In this document: in pieces, positions 48,008 to 56,252 of the stretch
Numbering within the stretch: the stretch's first letter is position 1
Layout of the letters: each line of letters starts with the position of its first letter
NCBI GenBank assembly: GCA_016342355.1
Contig: JAEINP010000036.1
Coordinates: 1-56,252 of the forward strand
DNA: 56,252 nt
Direction of reading: 5' to 3'
Source of the DNA: Desulfatibacillum sp.
Lineage (GTDB): Bacteria > Desulfobacterota > Desulfobacteria > Desulfobacterales > Desulfatibacillaceae
Program-made: the position numbers and the translations under genes
The notes under the pieces: generated by a model
Told to the model about the DNA's origin: nothing
Database searches by the model: none
The model's input: only the letters and a program-made list of their open reading frames with translations

Positions 48008-48979
48008 TCAGGGATTGTGAAAGACGCGGATAAAGGCGTCCGGAGCTGCATTGGCCCGGACGTTGTCCAGGGTGGATTCCGCATCAGTACGGCGCTCAAA
48101 AGGCCCCAGTAAAATCCGATACCAAACCTTGCCTTGCTCTTCGTCCTTGCGCATAAACGCTGGAAAACCCTTGTCCTGCATGGAAACCAGGGTTTCCACA
48201 GCCCCGTCCTGTTCCTGGAAAGCGCCTACCTGGAGTTCAAAGGTGTCCCGGGAATCCGGCAAGGGCGCCGGGGAATCACCAGGGTGGATGGTTTCGCCGG
48301 GGGAAGGCACCCGGGCCACAAGGGTCCGGCACATGTCGTCCACAACCCGGACCCGGACCACGTCCCGCATGTTCATGCCGGATCGCATGGCAGTCAGGGG
48401 AATGGACAAAAGATCCAGGGGCACGCCCCCATCATTGAAGCACGCTTCCTGAAAGTCTTCCCACACCTTTTCTCCGGTCCGGGTGTCGTAAACCTCCAGG
48501 GATGTGGCCACACAGACCTGGGAGAAAATCCCGATAAAGACCTTACTGCACTTGGTAACCGAGCCATATACAACGGAATCCGCATGCAACAACCTTCCCA
48601 GTTCCTGAACATCCACATTCTTCATGTCCTCATAACTGGCAGCCCCCACGGCCTCCAGCCTGGAGTCCACCTCGGTAAGCTCCACATCTTCGAACAATTT
48701 GGGAGACAAATGGCTGTATAGGCTTTCCCGAACCAATTTGGCGATTCCAGGACACTCGGTCAGATTTTCAAAGGGTAGCAGGGCAACGGATTTGGGCGGG
48801 CAAGCCCTTGAGGCCCGGGTGCTGAAATTCCCCGGAACCTCAGTCAGGTGGGAGGAGCAGCTTTCCAGAATGGCAAATAAAAACAGGCTTGCCGCAAACA
48901 GGAAGAAAAATCGGAATCCCGTTTGCCAGGCAAGGGTCTTGTCGGGTGTTATGCCGTCACCTGATGAAAATCTATTCAA
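48008..48979 (-). CDS. Lipoprotein with GNA1162/DUF799-like and SPOR domains
   Basis: 323 residues. N-terminal hydrophobic segment followed by AILESC, a plausible lipobox (Cys41). Residues about 60-235 resemble GNA1162/CsgG-type periplasmic lipoproteins: SVALLPFENLTECPGIAKLVRESLYSHL, ADSVVYGSVTKCSKVF, SLEVYDTRTGEKVWE. Residues about 245-320 form a SPOR domain (TFELQVGAFQEQDGA, YRILLGPFERRTDA) that binds denuded septal peptidoglycan. The fusion suggests an envelope protein recruited to cell-division sites. It ends convergently with rtcB, about 30 bases away. A strong minus-strand terminator lies upstream of it. Confidence 0.75.
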   Translation of the reverse strand: MNRFSSGDGITPDKTLAWQTGFRFFFLFAASLFLFAILESCSSHLTEVPGNFSTRASRACPPKSVALLPFENLTECPGIAKLVRESLYSHLSPKLFEDVELTEVDSRLEAVGAASYEDMKNVDVQELGRLLHADSVVYGSVTKCSKVFIGIFSQVCVATSLEVYDTRTGEKVWEDFQEACFNDGGVPLDLLSIPLTAMRSGMNMRDVVRVRVVDDMCRTLVARVPSPGETIHPGDSPAPLPDSRDTFELQVGAFQEQDGAVETLVSMQDKGFPAFMRKDEEQGKVWYRILLGPFERRTDAESTLDNVRANAAPDAFIRVFHNP

Positions 48980-49573
48980 TATTCGGACTCGCGTGGAAAT
49001 GTGGTAAATCCCCTTCTGACGCTTCCATGAAATCAGAACCAGCGGGGTGAGTCAAGTGCTCAAAGGGCCATGTGTCTTTTGGATTCAAAAAAATAACGGA
49101 AAACAGTGTTAACAGATGGGGCAAGTGGAAAAAAAATCCCCTGGCAAGAGCAGGGCGCTCTGCCAGGGGCACCTATTAAGAAAAGGGGGGGTCTTTTCAT
49201 ACAGGTAGGAAAATAATAAGTTCCCCCTGGAATCTTGTCAAGCAAAAGCCGTGTGGCTAGTAATGAAAAATTCATTATGACTCGAATTAATAAATTGATT
49301 TTTATACTATTAATTCTAAAAATTTATTTTGTATCATCCGGCTTTTTACTTACTAGAAATAGTGTCAACTTGGTTTTGTCTTTTTGTCCAACCCTTACTA
49401 CCCCTCTTCTGCGTGCTTCACTTATTTTCAAATACTTCAACGGGATTCTCGGTTGCCAATGCCACCTTCCCTGCCTTTACTTGAATCCTTTATAAAAAAA
49501 CGTTATCCCTGTCCGGGACAAGGACAGACTCCATGCTTATACTAAAAATTAAGACAGGCCCGGTGAGGAAAAC
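48980..49573. other. AT-rich spacer with orphan terminator
   Basis: 594 bases with no gene I can support. An open frame on the plus strand at 49235-49495 lacks a ribosome site and looks like AT-rich noise. TTGACA on the minus strand near 49370 has no good -10. The terminator at 49138-49169 is the notable structure. Confidence 0.5.
49138..49169 (-). terminator. Strong intrinsic terminator on the minus strand, no known gene upstream
   Basis: Stem CCCCTGGCAAGAGC / GCTCTGCCAGGGG with one bulged A and loop AGGGC. On the minus strand it is followed by nine T residues. It lies 160 bases before the SPOR-protein start, so it ends either a small RNA or an attenuated leader. Confidence 0.7.
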
Positions 49574-50050
49574 ATGGAACGACACATAGTATTGGTGGAA
49601 CCGGAAATACATTGGAATACGGGCAACATCGGGCGCACTTGCCTGGGAGCGGGAGCCTTCCTTCACCTGATCCGGCCTCTGGGGTTTTCCCTGGACAGCA
49701 GCCAGGTGAAAAGAGCGGGCCTGGACTATTGGGACAGGGTGAAACTCCATACCTGGGATTCTTTTGAGGAGTTCTCCCGGGAAATGAGGAACACCCCCGA
49801 GGAAACCCTTTTGTTTTCCAAGCTGGGAAGCCGTCCTTTCTGGAGCATGCCTTCCCAACAACCCAGGCTTTTTCTTGTCTTGGGACCGGAAACCCGGGGG
49901 CTGCCCCGGACCATTCTGGACCAATATCCGGGGAACGTGTATCATATTCCCATTAATGATAAGATCCGAAGCCTGAATCTTTCCACAACCGCAGGCATCG
50001 TCCTGTACGAAAGCCTAAGGGCCTGCCCCCCGGGGCATGGTTGGAAATAA
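49574..50050 (+). CDS. trmL: tRNA (cytidine/uridine-2'-O-)-methyltransferase TrmL-like
   Basis: 158 residues, a minimal SPOUT methyltransferase. Motif 1 HWNTGNIGRTC, motif 2 LVLGPETRGLP and motif 3 INDKIRSLNLSTTAGIVLYE form the trefoil-knot SAM site. E. coli TrmL methylates the wobble ribose of tRNA-Leu. The first motif has His-Trp where E. coli has Pro-Arg. GAGGAAAAC precedes ATG 49574. The 3' end overlaps the start of the RACo-like gene by 14 bases. Confidence 0.9.
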   Translation: MERHIVLVEPEIHWNTGNIGRTCLGAGAFLHLIRPLGFSLDSSQVKRAGLDYWDRVKLHTWDSFEEFSREMRNTPEETLLFSKLGSRPFWSMPSQQPRLFLVLGPETRGLPRTILDQYPGNVYHIPINDKIRSLNLSTTAGIVLYESLRACPPGHGWK

Positions 50051-51650
50051 CGGAGCCCACAGGAGTTTAAGAGCATTGACTGCAATAGCCCCAAATACCG
50101 TCCAGGAAGCGCCTTCTTCGCAGGCGTGGGTCCAAACCGTAGAGATTCCCGCGCCCACCCTGGAAGACAATACCGCCTTTGCGGAGCGCCTGTGCAAGCA
50201 GCTTGAAAAGCCCATGGGCGGCAGGAAAATCTCCCTGGACATGGAGGCGCTTCGGTCCTTGCCCGCCATCCTGCGAACCGGAGAAGGCGCTATGGAATGC
50301 ACCCTGTTCGGACAGGGGGCCGAAGCGGTTCTTATCGATGTCCGCCCTTTGGGAAAGCGCCCCAGGCCCGGCCTGGCCGTGGACCTGGGAACCACCCGTG
50401 TGGTCCTGCGACTGGTGGATATGGTTACGGGCCAGCACCTGGGAGAGGTCTCCTTTGACAATCCCCAGGGACAGGTGGGGCCGGACATCCTGGCGCGAAT
50501 CCATTATGCCGGGACAGCAGGCGGCCTGGAAGAACTCCAGGGCCTCATCACCCAAAGCATCACTCAGGAAGCCGCCGCGCTGGCCCAATCCTGCGGTTTG
50601 TCCAAGAAGGATATCCTCTGCGTGGCAGTGGCTGGCAATACGGCCATGACCCATCTGTTGCTGGGGGCCGATCCCCACTGGATGATCCGGGAGCCTTACA
50701 CCCCCATGATTAACAGCCCCGGCTTCCTTAAATGCGCTGACCTGGGCCTGGATTTTGCCAAGGCTGCCCGGGTGTATGTTTTTCCCAATGTGGGGAGCTA
50801 TTTCGGCGGCGATCTCCTGGCGGGGATTCTTTCCTCCAATATGTATTGCAAGGAAGAGGTATCCATCCTGGTGGATGTGGGAACCAACGCAGAAGTGGTG
50901 GTAGGCAACAGGGACTGGCTCATGGCCTGTGCCGGTGCGGCCGGACCAGCCCTGGAGGGCGGGGTGACAGCCATGGGCATGCTGGCCGGTCCCGGGGCCA
51001 TCGAAAAGGTGCGTATTGATCCCATAACCCGGGATTTCACCTTTCAGACCATTGGAGGGGGAAAACCCGTAGGGATTTGCGGTTCAGGGGTCATTGATCT
51101 GGCGGCCCAGCTTTTTCTGGCCGGAATGATCGATCTGCGGGGCAAACTGCTTCCCTCCGCCTGTCAGGGACGTTTGACGGAACAGGACGAAATCCTTGCT
51201 CTGGTGATCGTGCCTGCCTCCCAGTCAGGAAACGGCCATGATCTGCTTTTTTCCCAGGTGGATCTGGACAGTTTGGTCCGTTCCAAGGCAGCCATGTACA
51301 CCATCCTGCGCACCCTCACCAATACTGTGGGTCTGGCCTTTTCGGACCTTGCGGAATTCAATATCGCAGGAACCTTCGGCTCGTACATTGATCCGGTCTC
51401 CGCCATCACCATAGGCATGATCCCGGACCTGCCCCTGTCCCGGTACAAGGCTCTGGGCAACACCTCCCTGGAAGGGGCCACCCAGATACTGCTTCATCGC
51501 CAAGCCGTGGATTATGTAAAGGATATTCGTGAAAAGATTACCTATATGGAGTTGAACGTCAATCAGGAATTCATGAACCGCTTTTCTGCGGCCAAGTTCA
51601 TTCCCCATACCAATCCCGCTCTTTTTCCCTCGGTGGTCATTCCCCGCTGA
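50037..51650 (+). CDS. ASKHA/DUF4445 protein, RACo-like but without the ferredoxin domain
   Basis: 537 residues. The ASKHA ATPase fold is clear: LAVDLGTTRVVLRLVD is the phosphate-1 loop, AVAGNTAMTHLLLGADP and SILVDVGTNAEVVVGN follow, and GTFGSYIDPVSAITIGMIPD closes it. Relatives such as RACo and RamA reactivate corrinoid proteins by ATP-driven reduction through an N-terminal 2Fe-2S ferredoxin. Here the linker TVEIPAPTLEDN that normally follows the ferredoxin starts almost at the N-terminus, so the electron-carrying domain is missing. It overlaps trmL by 14 bases, leaving no room for the domain upstream. Either a separate ferredoxin serves it or its role has changed. No methyltransferase or corrinoid protein gene is in the window. 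Confidence 0.82.
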   Translation: MVGNNGAHRSLRALTAIAPNTVQEAPSSQAWVQTVEIPAPTLEDNTAFAERLCKQLEKPMGGRKISLDMEALRSLPAILRTGEGAMECTLFGQGAEAVLIDVRPLGKRPRPGLAVDLGTTRVVLRLVDMVTGQHLGEVSFDNPQGQVGPDILARIHYAGTAGGLEELQGLITQSITQEAAALAQSCGLSKKDILCVAVAGNTAMTHLLLGADPHWMIREPYTPMINSPGFLKCADLGLDFAKAARVYVFPNVGSYFGGDLLAGILSSNMYCKEEVSILVDVGTNAEVVVGNRDWLMACAGAAGPALEGGVTAMGMLAGPGAIEKVRIDPITRDFTFQTIGGGKPVGICGSGVIDLAAQLFLAGMIDLRGKLLPSACQGRLTEQDEILALVIVPASQSGNGHDLLFSQVDLDSLVRSKAAMYTILRTLTNTVGLAFSDLAEFNIAGTFGSYIDPVSAITIGMIPDLPLSRYKALGNTSLEGATQILLHRQAVDYVKDIREKITYMELNVNQEFMNRFSAAKFIPHTNPALFPSVVIPR

Positions 51651-51695
51651 GACCATGGTTATCCGCAAGTTCCCGGAACCATGAAAGGAAGTTAG

Positions 51696-54554
51696 ATGCA
51701 ATTGCTTTATAAAAGTCATCGTTACTATTTGTTGGCCGCCCTGCTTGCTCTCTTTGTCCTGTTGTTTCAGGCGCCGGTCCTGGCGGGCGATCAAAAGTTG
51801 CTGTGGCCCCATGAACAAGGGGATCTTCAGCCGGACCCGGCCCTGATCTTCGGCCGCCTGGATAACGGCTTTGGATACATACTCATGCACAATGCCGAGC
51901 CCAAGGACAGGGTGTCTGTCAAGCTGGGCGTCAGGGCAGGTTCCCTCAATGAGGAAGAGGACCAGCGCGGTGTGGCCCACTACCTGGAGCACATGGCCTT
52001 CAATGGTTCCGAGCATTTCCCCCCGGGCGAACTGGTCCGGTATTTCCAGTCCATAGGCATGCGTTTCGGCAATGATGTAAACGCCCATACGGGATTTGAT
52101 GAAACCGTTTACCAACTCCTGCTGCCTGACGGCCTCCGTGAAAGCCTGGAAAAAGGGCTGGCAGTCATGGCGGATTATGCTTACGGGCTGCATCTTTTGC
52201 CCGAAGAGGTGGACCGGGAGCGTGGAATCATCCTGGCGGAAAAGCAATCCCGTGACTCTGTGGGACAACGCACCTTTAAGGAATCCCTCAAATTTTTTAT
52301 GGATCACGCCAAGGTGTCCTACCGTATGCCCATAGGCACGGAAGAGGTGATCAAGGCTGCGGACCAGACCCTGCTCAGGAGCTTTTATGATACTTGGTAC
52401 AGGCCGGATAACATGTTCCTGGTTATGGTGGGGGATTTTGATCCCCAGGCCGCCATACCCCTCATAGAGGCGGCTTTCAACCCGTTTCAGGCCAGAGCTG
52501 ACAAACGGCCGGGCACTGGGTTGGAAAAGGTTGTCCACAAGGGAATTAAGACCTTTTACCATTACGAATCCGAGGCCGGAAACACGGACGTAAGCCTGGA
52601 AACCATCACCATGGTGACTCCCGGGCCCGACTCCCGGGCCATCCAGACCAAGCGCCTTTTGGAGGCCATGGCAAACCAGATTGTCAAGCATCGCCTGGCT
52701 GCTCTCAAGGAACAACCGGACTGCCCCTTTACCGAGGCGTCCATAGGCTCCGGCATCTTCCTGGAACAATATGCCTACTCCAGCATTTCCGCCACCTGTG
52801 CTCCTGAAAAATGGGTGGAGTCCCTGGCTTTGGTAGAGCAAACCCTGCGTCAGGCCCTCCGGTACGGGTTCACCCGGGAAGAGGTGGAGCGGGTGCAAAA
52901 GGAATTCGAGGCCAATCTCAACAACGGGGTCGCCAAGGCCGCCACAAGGGACAGCGACTCCCTGGCCAGCCTTATAACCGGCAATGTCATGGCCGATGAA
53001 GTGTTTATGAGTCCCGCGCAGGAGCAGGAGTTATTCGGCCCCGTGGTTGCCAAAGCCTCCCGCCGCTCTCTTTACAAGGCCTTTAAAAAGTCCTGGCCCT
53101 CCAGCCATAGGTTGGTTTTGGTGACGGGCAATGGCTTGATTGGACAGGAAGATGTAAAGCCGGAAGAACTTATAGGCCAGAAATATGAGGCAAGCGCCAA
53201 AACCCGTGTTCAAGAACCCCAAAGTCGAAAAACCATGACTTTTCCCTACTTGCCCGATCCAGATCATCCGGGCGCCTTGGCGGAAGAAAAGGTCATAGAC
53301 GATTTGGGCGTGGTTCAATTAAAGTTTGAAAACGGAGTCACACTCAACATCAAGAAAACCGATTTCAAGGACAGCCAGATTCTGGCCTCCATGCGCCTGG
53401 GGGCGGGCCGATCCCAGGAACCCGCCGACAAGCCGGGTTTGGCTTTACTTGCTCCCTCAGTGTTCAACGACAGCGGCCTGGGTGCAATGACCCGGGATGA
53501 AATGAGGCGAGCCCTTGCAGGCGCCAGCACTTCCCTGGGTATGCAGGTGGGTGAGGACGCCTTTTTCCTGAATGGCTCCACCATACCCAAGGAGCTTCCC
53601 CTGCTGTTTCAGCTTTACCAACATTATCTCCAGGACCCGGGATTTCGCCAGGATGCTTATGACCGCTCCATGAAACATTTTGAGCAAATGTACGATGACC
53701 TGGCCCACACCGTGGAAGGAGCGCTCCAACTCCATGCCATGCCATTTTTTGCGGGCATGGACTCCCGGTTTGGCGCCCCGACCAGAGAGAAATTCATGGG
53801 TTTGACCCTAAAGGATGTGGCATCCTGGGTGGAACCGGTATTGAAATCCGATCCTCCGGAGCTTTCCATTGTGGGAGACCTGGATGTGGATCAGGTAAAG
53901 GACCTGGCTGCCCTGTACCTGGGCAGCCTGCCTGCAAGAATCCCGCAAAAGGCCTCCCGTGATACCACCCTCGTCTTTCCTGCCGGCGAGTTCCGGGAGT
54001 TCAAGGTGGATACAAAAATCAGCAAAGCCATGGTTCTTGTGGCCTTCCCCACGGCAGACATGTGGGATATTTCCCGGACCCGCAGGCTGAATATTATGGC
54101 AGAGGTTTTCTCGGACCGTCTGAGAAAAGATGTCCGGGAAAAACTGGGACTCACCTATTCTCCCCAGGCCTGGAACCATGCCATGAGGGCCTATCCGGGC
54201 TTCGGATACCTGACGGCTTCCATCACACTGGACCCTTCCAAGACCAAGCAGGTAGTGGACGTGGTGAGGGATATTGCCCGGGATCTGGCAACCAAAGGCC
54301 CTGATGCGGAAGAAGTGGAAAGGGCCATAATGCCCTCGGTCACCCATATAAAGGATATGCTGAGGACAAACCCTTACTGGTTGAATACGGTCCTTTCCGG
54401 GGCAACCATCCATCCCGAAAAGCTGGAATGGCGCCGCACCATCCTGGACGACTATGCATCCATCAGCGTCAAAGATGTAGCCCGATACTCCAGGGAATAT
54501 CTGGTGGACGGACACGCTGCGGTGGTCGTGGTCGTTCCCCGGGAAACCCCGTAG
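51696..54554 (+). CDS. Exported two-domain M16-family zinc metallopeptidase
   Basis: 952 residues. An N-terminal hydrophobic segment (about 10-30, ending APVLAGD) exports it to the periplasm. Inverted zinc motif HYLEH (His95, Glu98, His99) in GVAHYLEHMAFNGS, with the third-ligand Glu about 70-80 residues on (in DRERGIILAEKQS). Two M16 halves: the N-terminal half carries the active site, and the second (from about 540) is a degenerate partner ending LVDGHAAVVVVVPRETP. It resembles PqqL/insulinase-like zinc peptidases. AGGAAG precedes ATG 51696. A hairpin terminator follows. Peptide substrate unknown. Confidence 0.92.
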   Translation: MQLLYKSHRYYLLAALLALFVLLFQAPVLAGDQKLLWPHEQGDLQPDPALIFGRLDNGFGYILMHNAEPKDRVSVKLGVRAGSLNEEEDQRGVAHYLEHMAFNGSEHFPPGELVRYFQSIGMRFGNDVNAHTGFDETVYQLLLPDGLRESLEKGLAVMADYAYGLHLLPEEVDRERGIILAEKQSRDSVGQRTFKESLKFFMDHAKVSYRMPIGTEEVIKAADQTLLRSFYDTWYRPDNMFLVMVGDFDPQAAIPLIEAAFNPFQARADKRPGTGLEKVVHKGIKTFYHYESEAGNTDVSLETITMVTPGPDSRAIQTKRLLEAMANQIVKHRLAALKEQPDCPFTEASIGSGIFLEQYAYSSISATCAPEKWVESLALVEQTLRQALRYGFTREEVERVQKEFEANLNNGVAKAATRDSDSLASLITGNVMADEVFMSPAQEQELFGPVVAKASRRSLYKAFKKSWPSSHRLVLVTGNGLIGQEDVKPEELIGQKYEASAKTRVQEPQSRKTMTFPYLPDPDHPGALAEEKVIDDLGVVQLKFENGVTLNIKKTDFKDSQILASMRLGAGRSQEPADKPGLALLAPSVFNDSGLGAMTRDEMRRALAGASTSLGMQVGEDAFFLNGSTIPKELPLLFQLYQHYLQDPGFRQDAYDRSMKHFEQMYDDLAHTVEGALQLHAMPFFAGMDSRFGAPTREKFMGLTLKDVASWVEPVLKSDPPELSIVGDLDVDQVKDLAALYLGSLPARIPQKASRDTTLVFPAGEFREFKVDTKISKAMVLVAFPTADMWDISRTRRLNIMAEVFSDRLRKDVREKLGLTYSPQAWNHAMRAYPGFGYLTASITLDPSKTKQVVDVVRDIARDLATKGPDAEEVERAIMPSVTHIKDMLRTNPYWLNTVLSGATIHPEKLEWRRTILDDYASISVKDVARYSREYLVDGHAAVVVVVPRETP

Positions 54555-54562
54555 TTTGAAAA

Positions 54563-54593
54563 AATGCGGCCTGCTCCTGTGGTGGGCCGCATT
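54563..54593 (+). terminator. Terminator of the M16 peptidase gene
   Basis: 9-bp perfect stem AATGCGGCC / GGCCGCATT with a 13-base loop, nine bases after the stop, followed by a T/C-rich run. Confidence 0.65.
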
Positions 54594-54745
54594 CCATTTC
54601 CTTTGCTTTTCGCTGTCAAAATCGCCATTAGGACCGTTGCCATTTTTTTGACTCCCCTGCCTGCCACAGGAAAAAATCCACTATTTGTAGCGTTTTACCC
54701 CTGCCGTTTGGCCCTTATATAGCCATCTTCCGTTCATGATAATCG

Positions 54746-54761
54746 TGGCATCATTATTGCA
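54746..54761 (+). promoter_or_regulatory. Sigma-54 promoter of the chemotaxis (cheA) operon
   Basis: TGGCATC-atta-TTGCA with 12-base GG-to-GC spacing. It is nearly ideal, the best of the sigma-54 elements in the window. The predicted start near 54772 gives a leader of about 87 bases. Confidence 0.7.
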
Positions 54762-54858
54762 CTCTTGGTCCTGCGAATAGCGCGGATAGGCCACACCAAC
54801 TACAAGGGGCCGCTTTTTCGGTTTTTTCTGGGATAGGGTCTTTTAAGGAGTAAACGAA

Positions 54859-56252
54859 ATGGCAGACGCTACATTGCTTGGGGAATTTGTAATCGACAGC
54901 CTGGAACTGCTTGACGACGCAGAGCCCAAGCTCATTGAACTCCAGGCGTCCTCACAGGTTTCCGACCACGTGAACACCGAATCCATTAATTCCATTTTCC
55001 GTCTTTTTCATTCCATGAAGGGCAGTGCGGGTATGCTGGAATTGCATAACATTACCTCACTGACCCACGAAGCGGAAACCCTGTTGGATTTGTTCCGATC
55101 CGGTAAGATTCAGATGACTCGGGACCACATGGACACCTTGTTCAAGGCCATGGACCTGATTCGCGACATCCTGGCGAGTGTGGATTCAAACCTTTCGGAC
55201 AAAGGCTTTGAAGAGGAGGTGAAAGGCTTGGTAGTGGAATTGGGTGTGGCAATCAACCCGGGCGCCAAAGGGGATAGTGGAAAAAAGGCGGCTCCGCCGC
55301 CCAAAGCCAAAACGCCCGAACCTGTAAAAGCGCCGGAACCTTTACCCCCCCCTCCTCCGGAGCCTCAACAATCTTTTGCCGATTTTGAAATACCCATTAC
55401 CAAAGACATGCTGGACCGTTTTGTGAACGAGGCCGATGAACTGCTTGAACAATGCGAGCAGATGCTTTTGACCATGGAGGAAGACACCACGGGAGAGCCT
55501 GTTCACGAAGCCTTCCGATCCATGCACAGTTTCAAAGGCAATTGCGGTTTCATGGGCTTGGCCGATCCTGAGCGCATGAGCCATAAAATGGAAAGTGTCC
55601 TGAATGGCATTAAGGAAGGGGTTCTCGCCCCCACATCGGACAATACGGGAATCCTCCTGAAACTGGTGGACATATTGCGGGAGGCTGTGGCGGATGTTTC
55701 CGGTGGAGGAAAAGGCGAGATAGACAACCTGGACCTCTACATCCAACTCCTGGACGAGGTGTTGCCTGAGGCCGTGGAGCCCGAGACTGAAATCGAGCCT
55801 GAGCCTGAGCCTGAACCTGATTTCCAGGAAGCTGAAGCCATAGAAACCATTAAAGAGGTCTCTCAGCCTGTGCAGGAAATCTCTCTGGAGGAGCCTCCGA
55901 AAGCTCCAAAGGCTGTTGGGGAGCCCGAAAAAACAAAACCCGCAAAGGCCAAGGATATTCCCCAGGCCAAATCCGCTCCCAGGACCATTATCCGGCAGGA
56001 TATCCGGGTGGATCTGGCAAAGCTGGACAGCCTCATCAATCTGGTGGGGGAACTGGTTATCGCCGAAACCATGGTCACCAGCAATCCGGACCTTGCAGGC
56101 CATGATTTCGAGAATTTTGAGCGTTCGGCCATGCATCTGAGCAAGATTGTCCGGGATCTTCAGGATATTTCCCTATCCGTAAGGATGATTCCCATTGCCG
56201 GCGTTTTCAGGAAAATGATCCGTTTGGTCCATGATCTTTCCGCCAAGGCAGG
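54859..56252 (+). CDS. cheA: Chemotaxis-type histidine kinase CheA (5' part, truncated by the window end)
   Basis: At least 464 codons from ATG 54859, nine bases after AAGGAG. No stop is reached. The order visible is Hpt domain 1 with phosphoacceptor His51 in FHSMKGSAGML; a Pro/Lys-rich linker (about 135-175); Hpt domain 2 with His223 in MHSFKGNCGFM; an acidic Glu/Pro-rich linker (about 305-375); then the dimerisation helix LINLVGELVIAETM and the beginning of the kinase domain. The ATPase and CheW-like domains lie beyond the window. Two Hpt domains are unusual for a classical chemotaxis CheA and suggest a branched phosphorelay. A sigma-54 promoter lies in front, as in flagellar or alternative chemosensory operons. 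Confidence 0.9.
   Translation, partial: MADATLLGEFVIDSLELLDDAEPKLIELQASSQVSDHVNTESINSIFRLFHSMKGSAGMLELHNITSLTHEAETLLDLFRSGKIQMTRDHMDTLFKAMDLIRDILASVDSNLSDKGFEEEVKGLVVELGVAINPGAKGDSGKKAAPPPKAKTPEPVKAPEPLPPPPPEPQQSFADFEIPITKDMLDRFVNEADELLEQCEQMLLTMEEDTTGEPVHEAFRSMHSFKGNCGFMGLADPERMSHKMESVLNGIKEGVLAPTSDNTGILLKLVDILREAVADVSGGGKGEIDNLDLYIQLLDEVLPEAVEPETEIEPEPEPEPDFQEAEAIETIKEVSQPVQEISLEEPPKAPKAVGEPEKTKPAKAKDIPQAKSAPRTIIRQDIRVDLAKLDSLINLVGELVIAETMVTSNPDLAGHDFENFERSAMHLSKIVRDLQDISLSVRMIPIAGVFRKMIRLVHDLSAKA

Larger units (their letters stand above)
54555..54858. other. Promoter-bearing spacer before cheA
   Basis: 304 bases with the M16 terminator, the sigma-54 promoter at 54746-54761 and a strong ribosome site, AAGGAG at 54845-54850. 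No other gene. Confidence 0.6.

Noticed and set aside
49235-49495. Possible small hydrophobic protein in the AT-rich spacer
   Set aside because: No ribosome site, composition typical of AT-rich noise.
51225-52898. 557-codon open frame antisense to the RACo-like and M16 genes
   Set aside because: Spans two real plus-strand genes, no family resemblance.
1-56252. tRNA, rRNA or CRISPR arrays
   Set aside because: No cloverleaf with a T-loop GTTCRA core and no regularly spaced direct repeats were found by eye; the only repeats are the two REP elements.

Overview
The window looks like chromosome of a mesophilic, lipid-degrading member of the sulfate-reducing Desulfobacteria (Deltaproteobacteria). 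Desulfatibacillum and its relatives would fit. That is an inference from gene content: an acyl-CoA-centred gene set, many sigma-54 promoters, TRAP-type receptors, LolA, a Fd-less RACo-like protein and a two-domain M16 peptidase. No rRNA or marker gene in the window proves it. Most genes are GC-rich. A stretch around 29.3-32.1 kb is AT-richer or repeat-bearing and looks accessory.

Layout. 0-1.6 kb: a broken GNAT acetyltransferase and a gene-poor spacer. 1.6-12 kb: lipid and acyl-CoA genes, namely a zinc-dependent phospholipase C-like protein, a MaoC hydratase, a V4R-type sigma-54 activator divergent from a fatty acyl-CoA reductase, a long-chain acyl-CoA synthetase, a cyclic-nucleotide-binding protein, two coupled exported proteins and PlsC. 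12-16 kb: NadA, LolA, a biotinyl carrier protein and a LysR/OsmC divergent pair. 16-21 kb: a hybrid histidine kinase, a DUF3795 protein and glycogen phosphorylase. 21-29 kb: two tandem TRAP-type binding proteins without permeases, a large secreted beta-helix protein, and a periplasmic rhodanese with a MauE/DoxX membrane partner. 29-32 kb: an ABM monooxygenase, an AT-rich HEPN-like protein, and a REP-associated transposase (RAYT) flanked by two inverted-REP elements. 32-41.6 kb: a DMT permease, then livKHMGF ending in a 1204-residue putA, a probable uptake-and-oxidation operon for proline. 41.7-48 kb: UPF0210 with a double-ACT protein, shikimate kinase, and mltF-archease-rtcB. 48-56 kb: a SPOR lipoprotein, TrmL, a ferredoxin-less RACo-like ASKHA protein, an M16 peptidase, and the start of a CheA kinase that runs off the window.

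The most coherent regulatory theme is sigma-54. Elements with the right 12-base GG-to-GC spacing lie in front of the acyl-CoA reductase, the acyl-CoA synthetase, the hybrid kinase and cheA. A V4R-type enhancer-binding protein sits divergently beside the first of these. The most interesting mobile-DNA signal is the RAYT with its two flanking copies of a 111-112 bp element, each opening with the GTAG foot typical of REP sequences. No tRNA, rRNA or CRISPR array was recognised.
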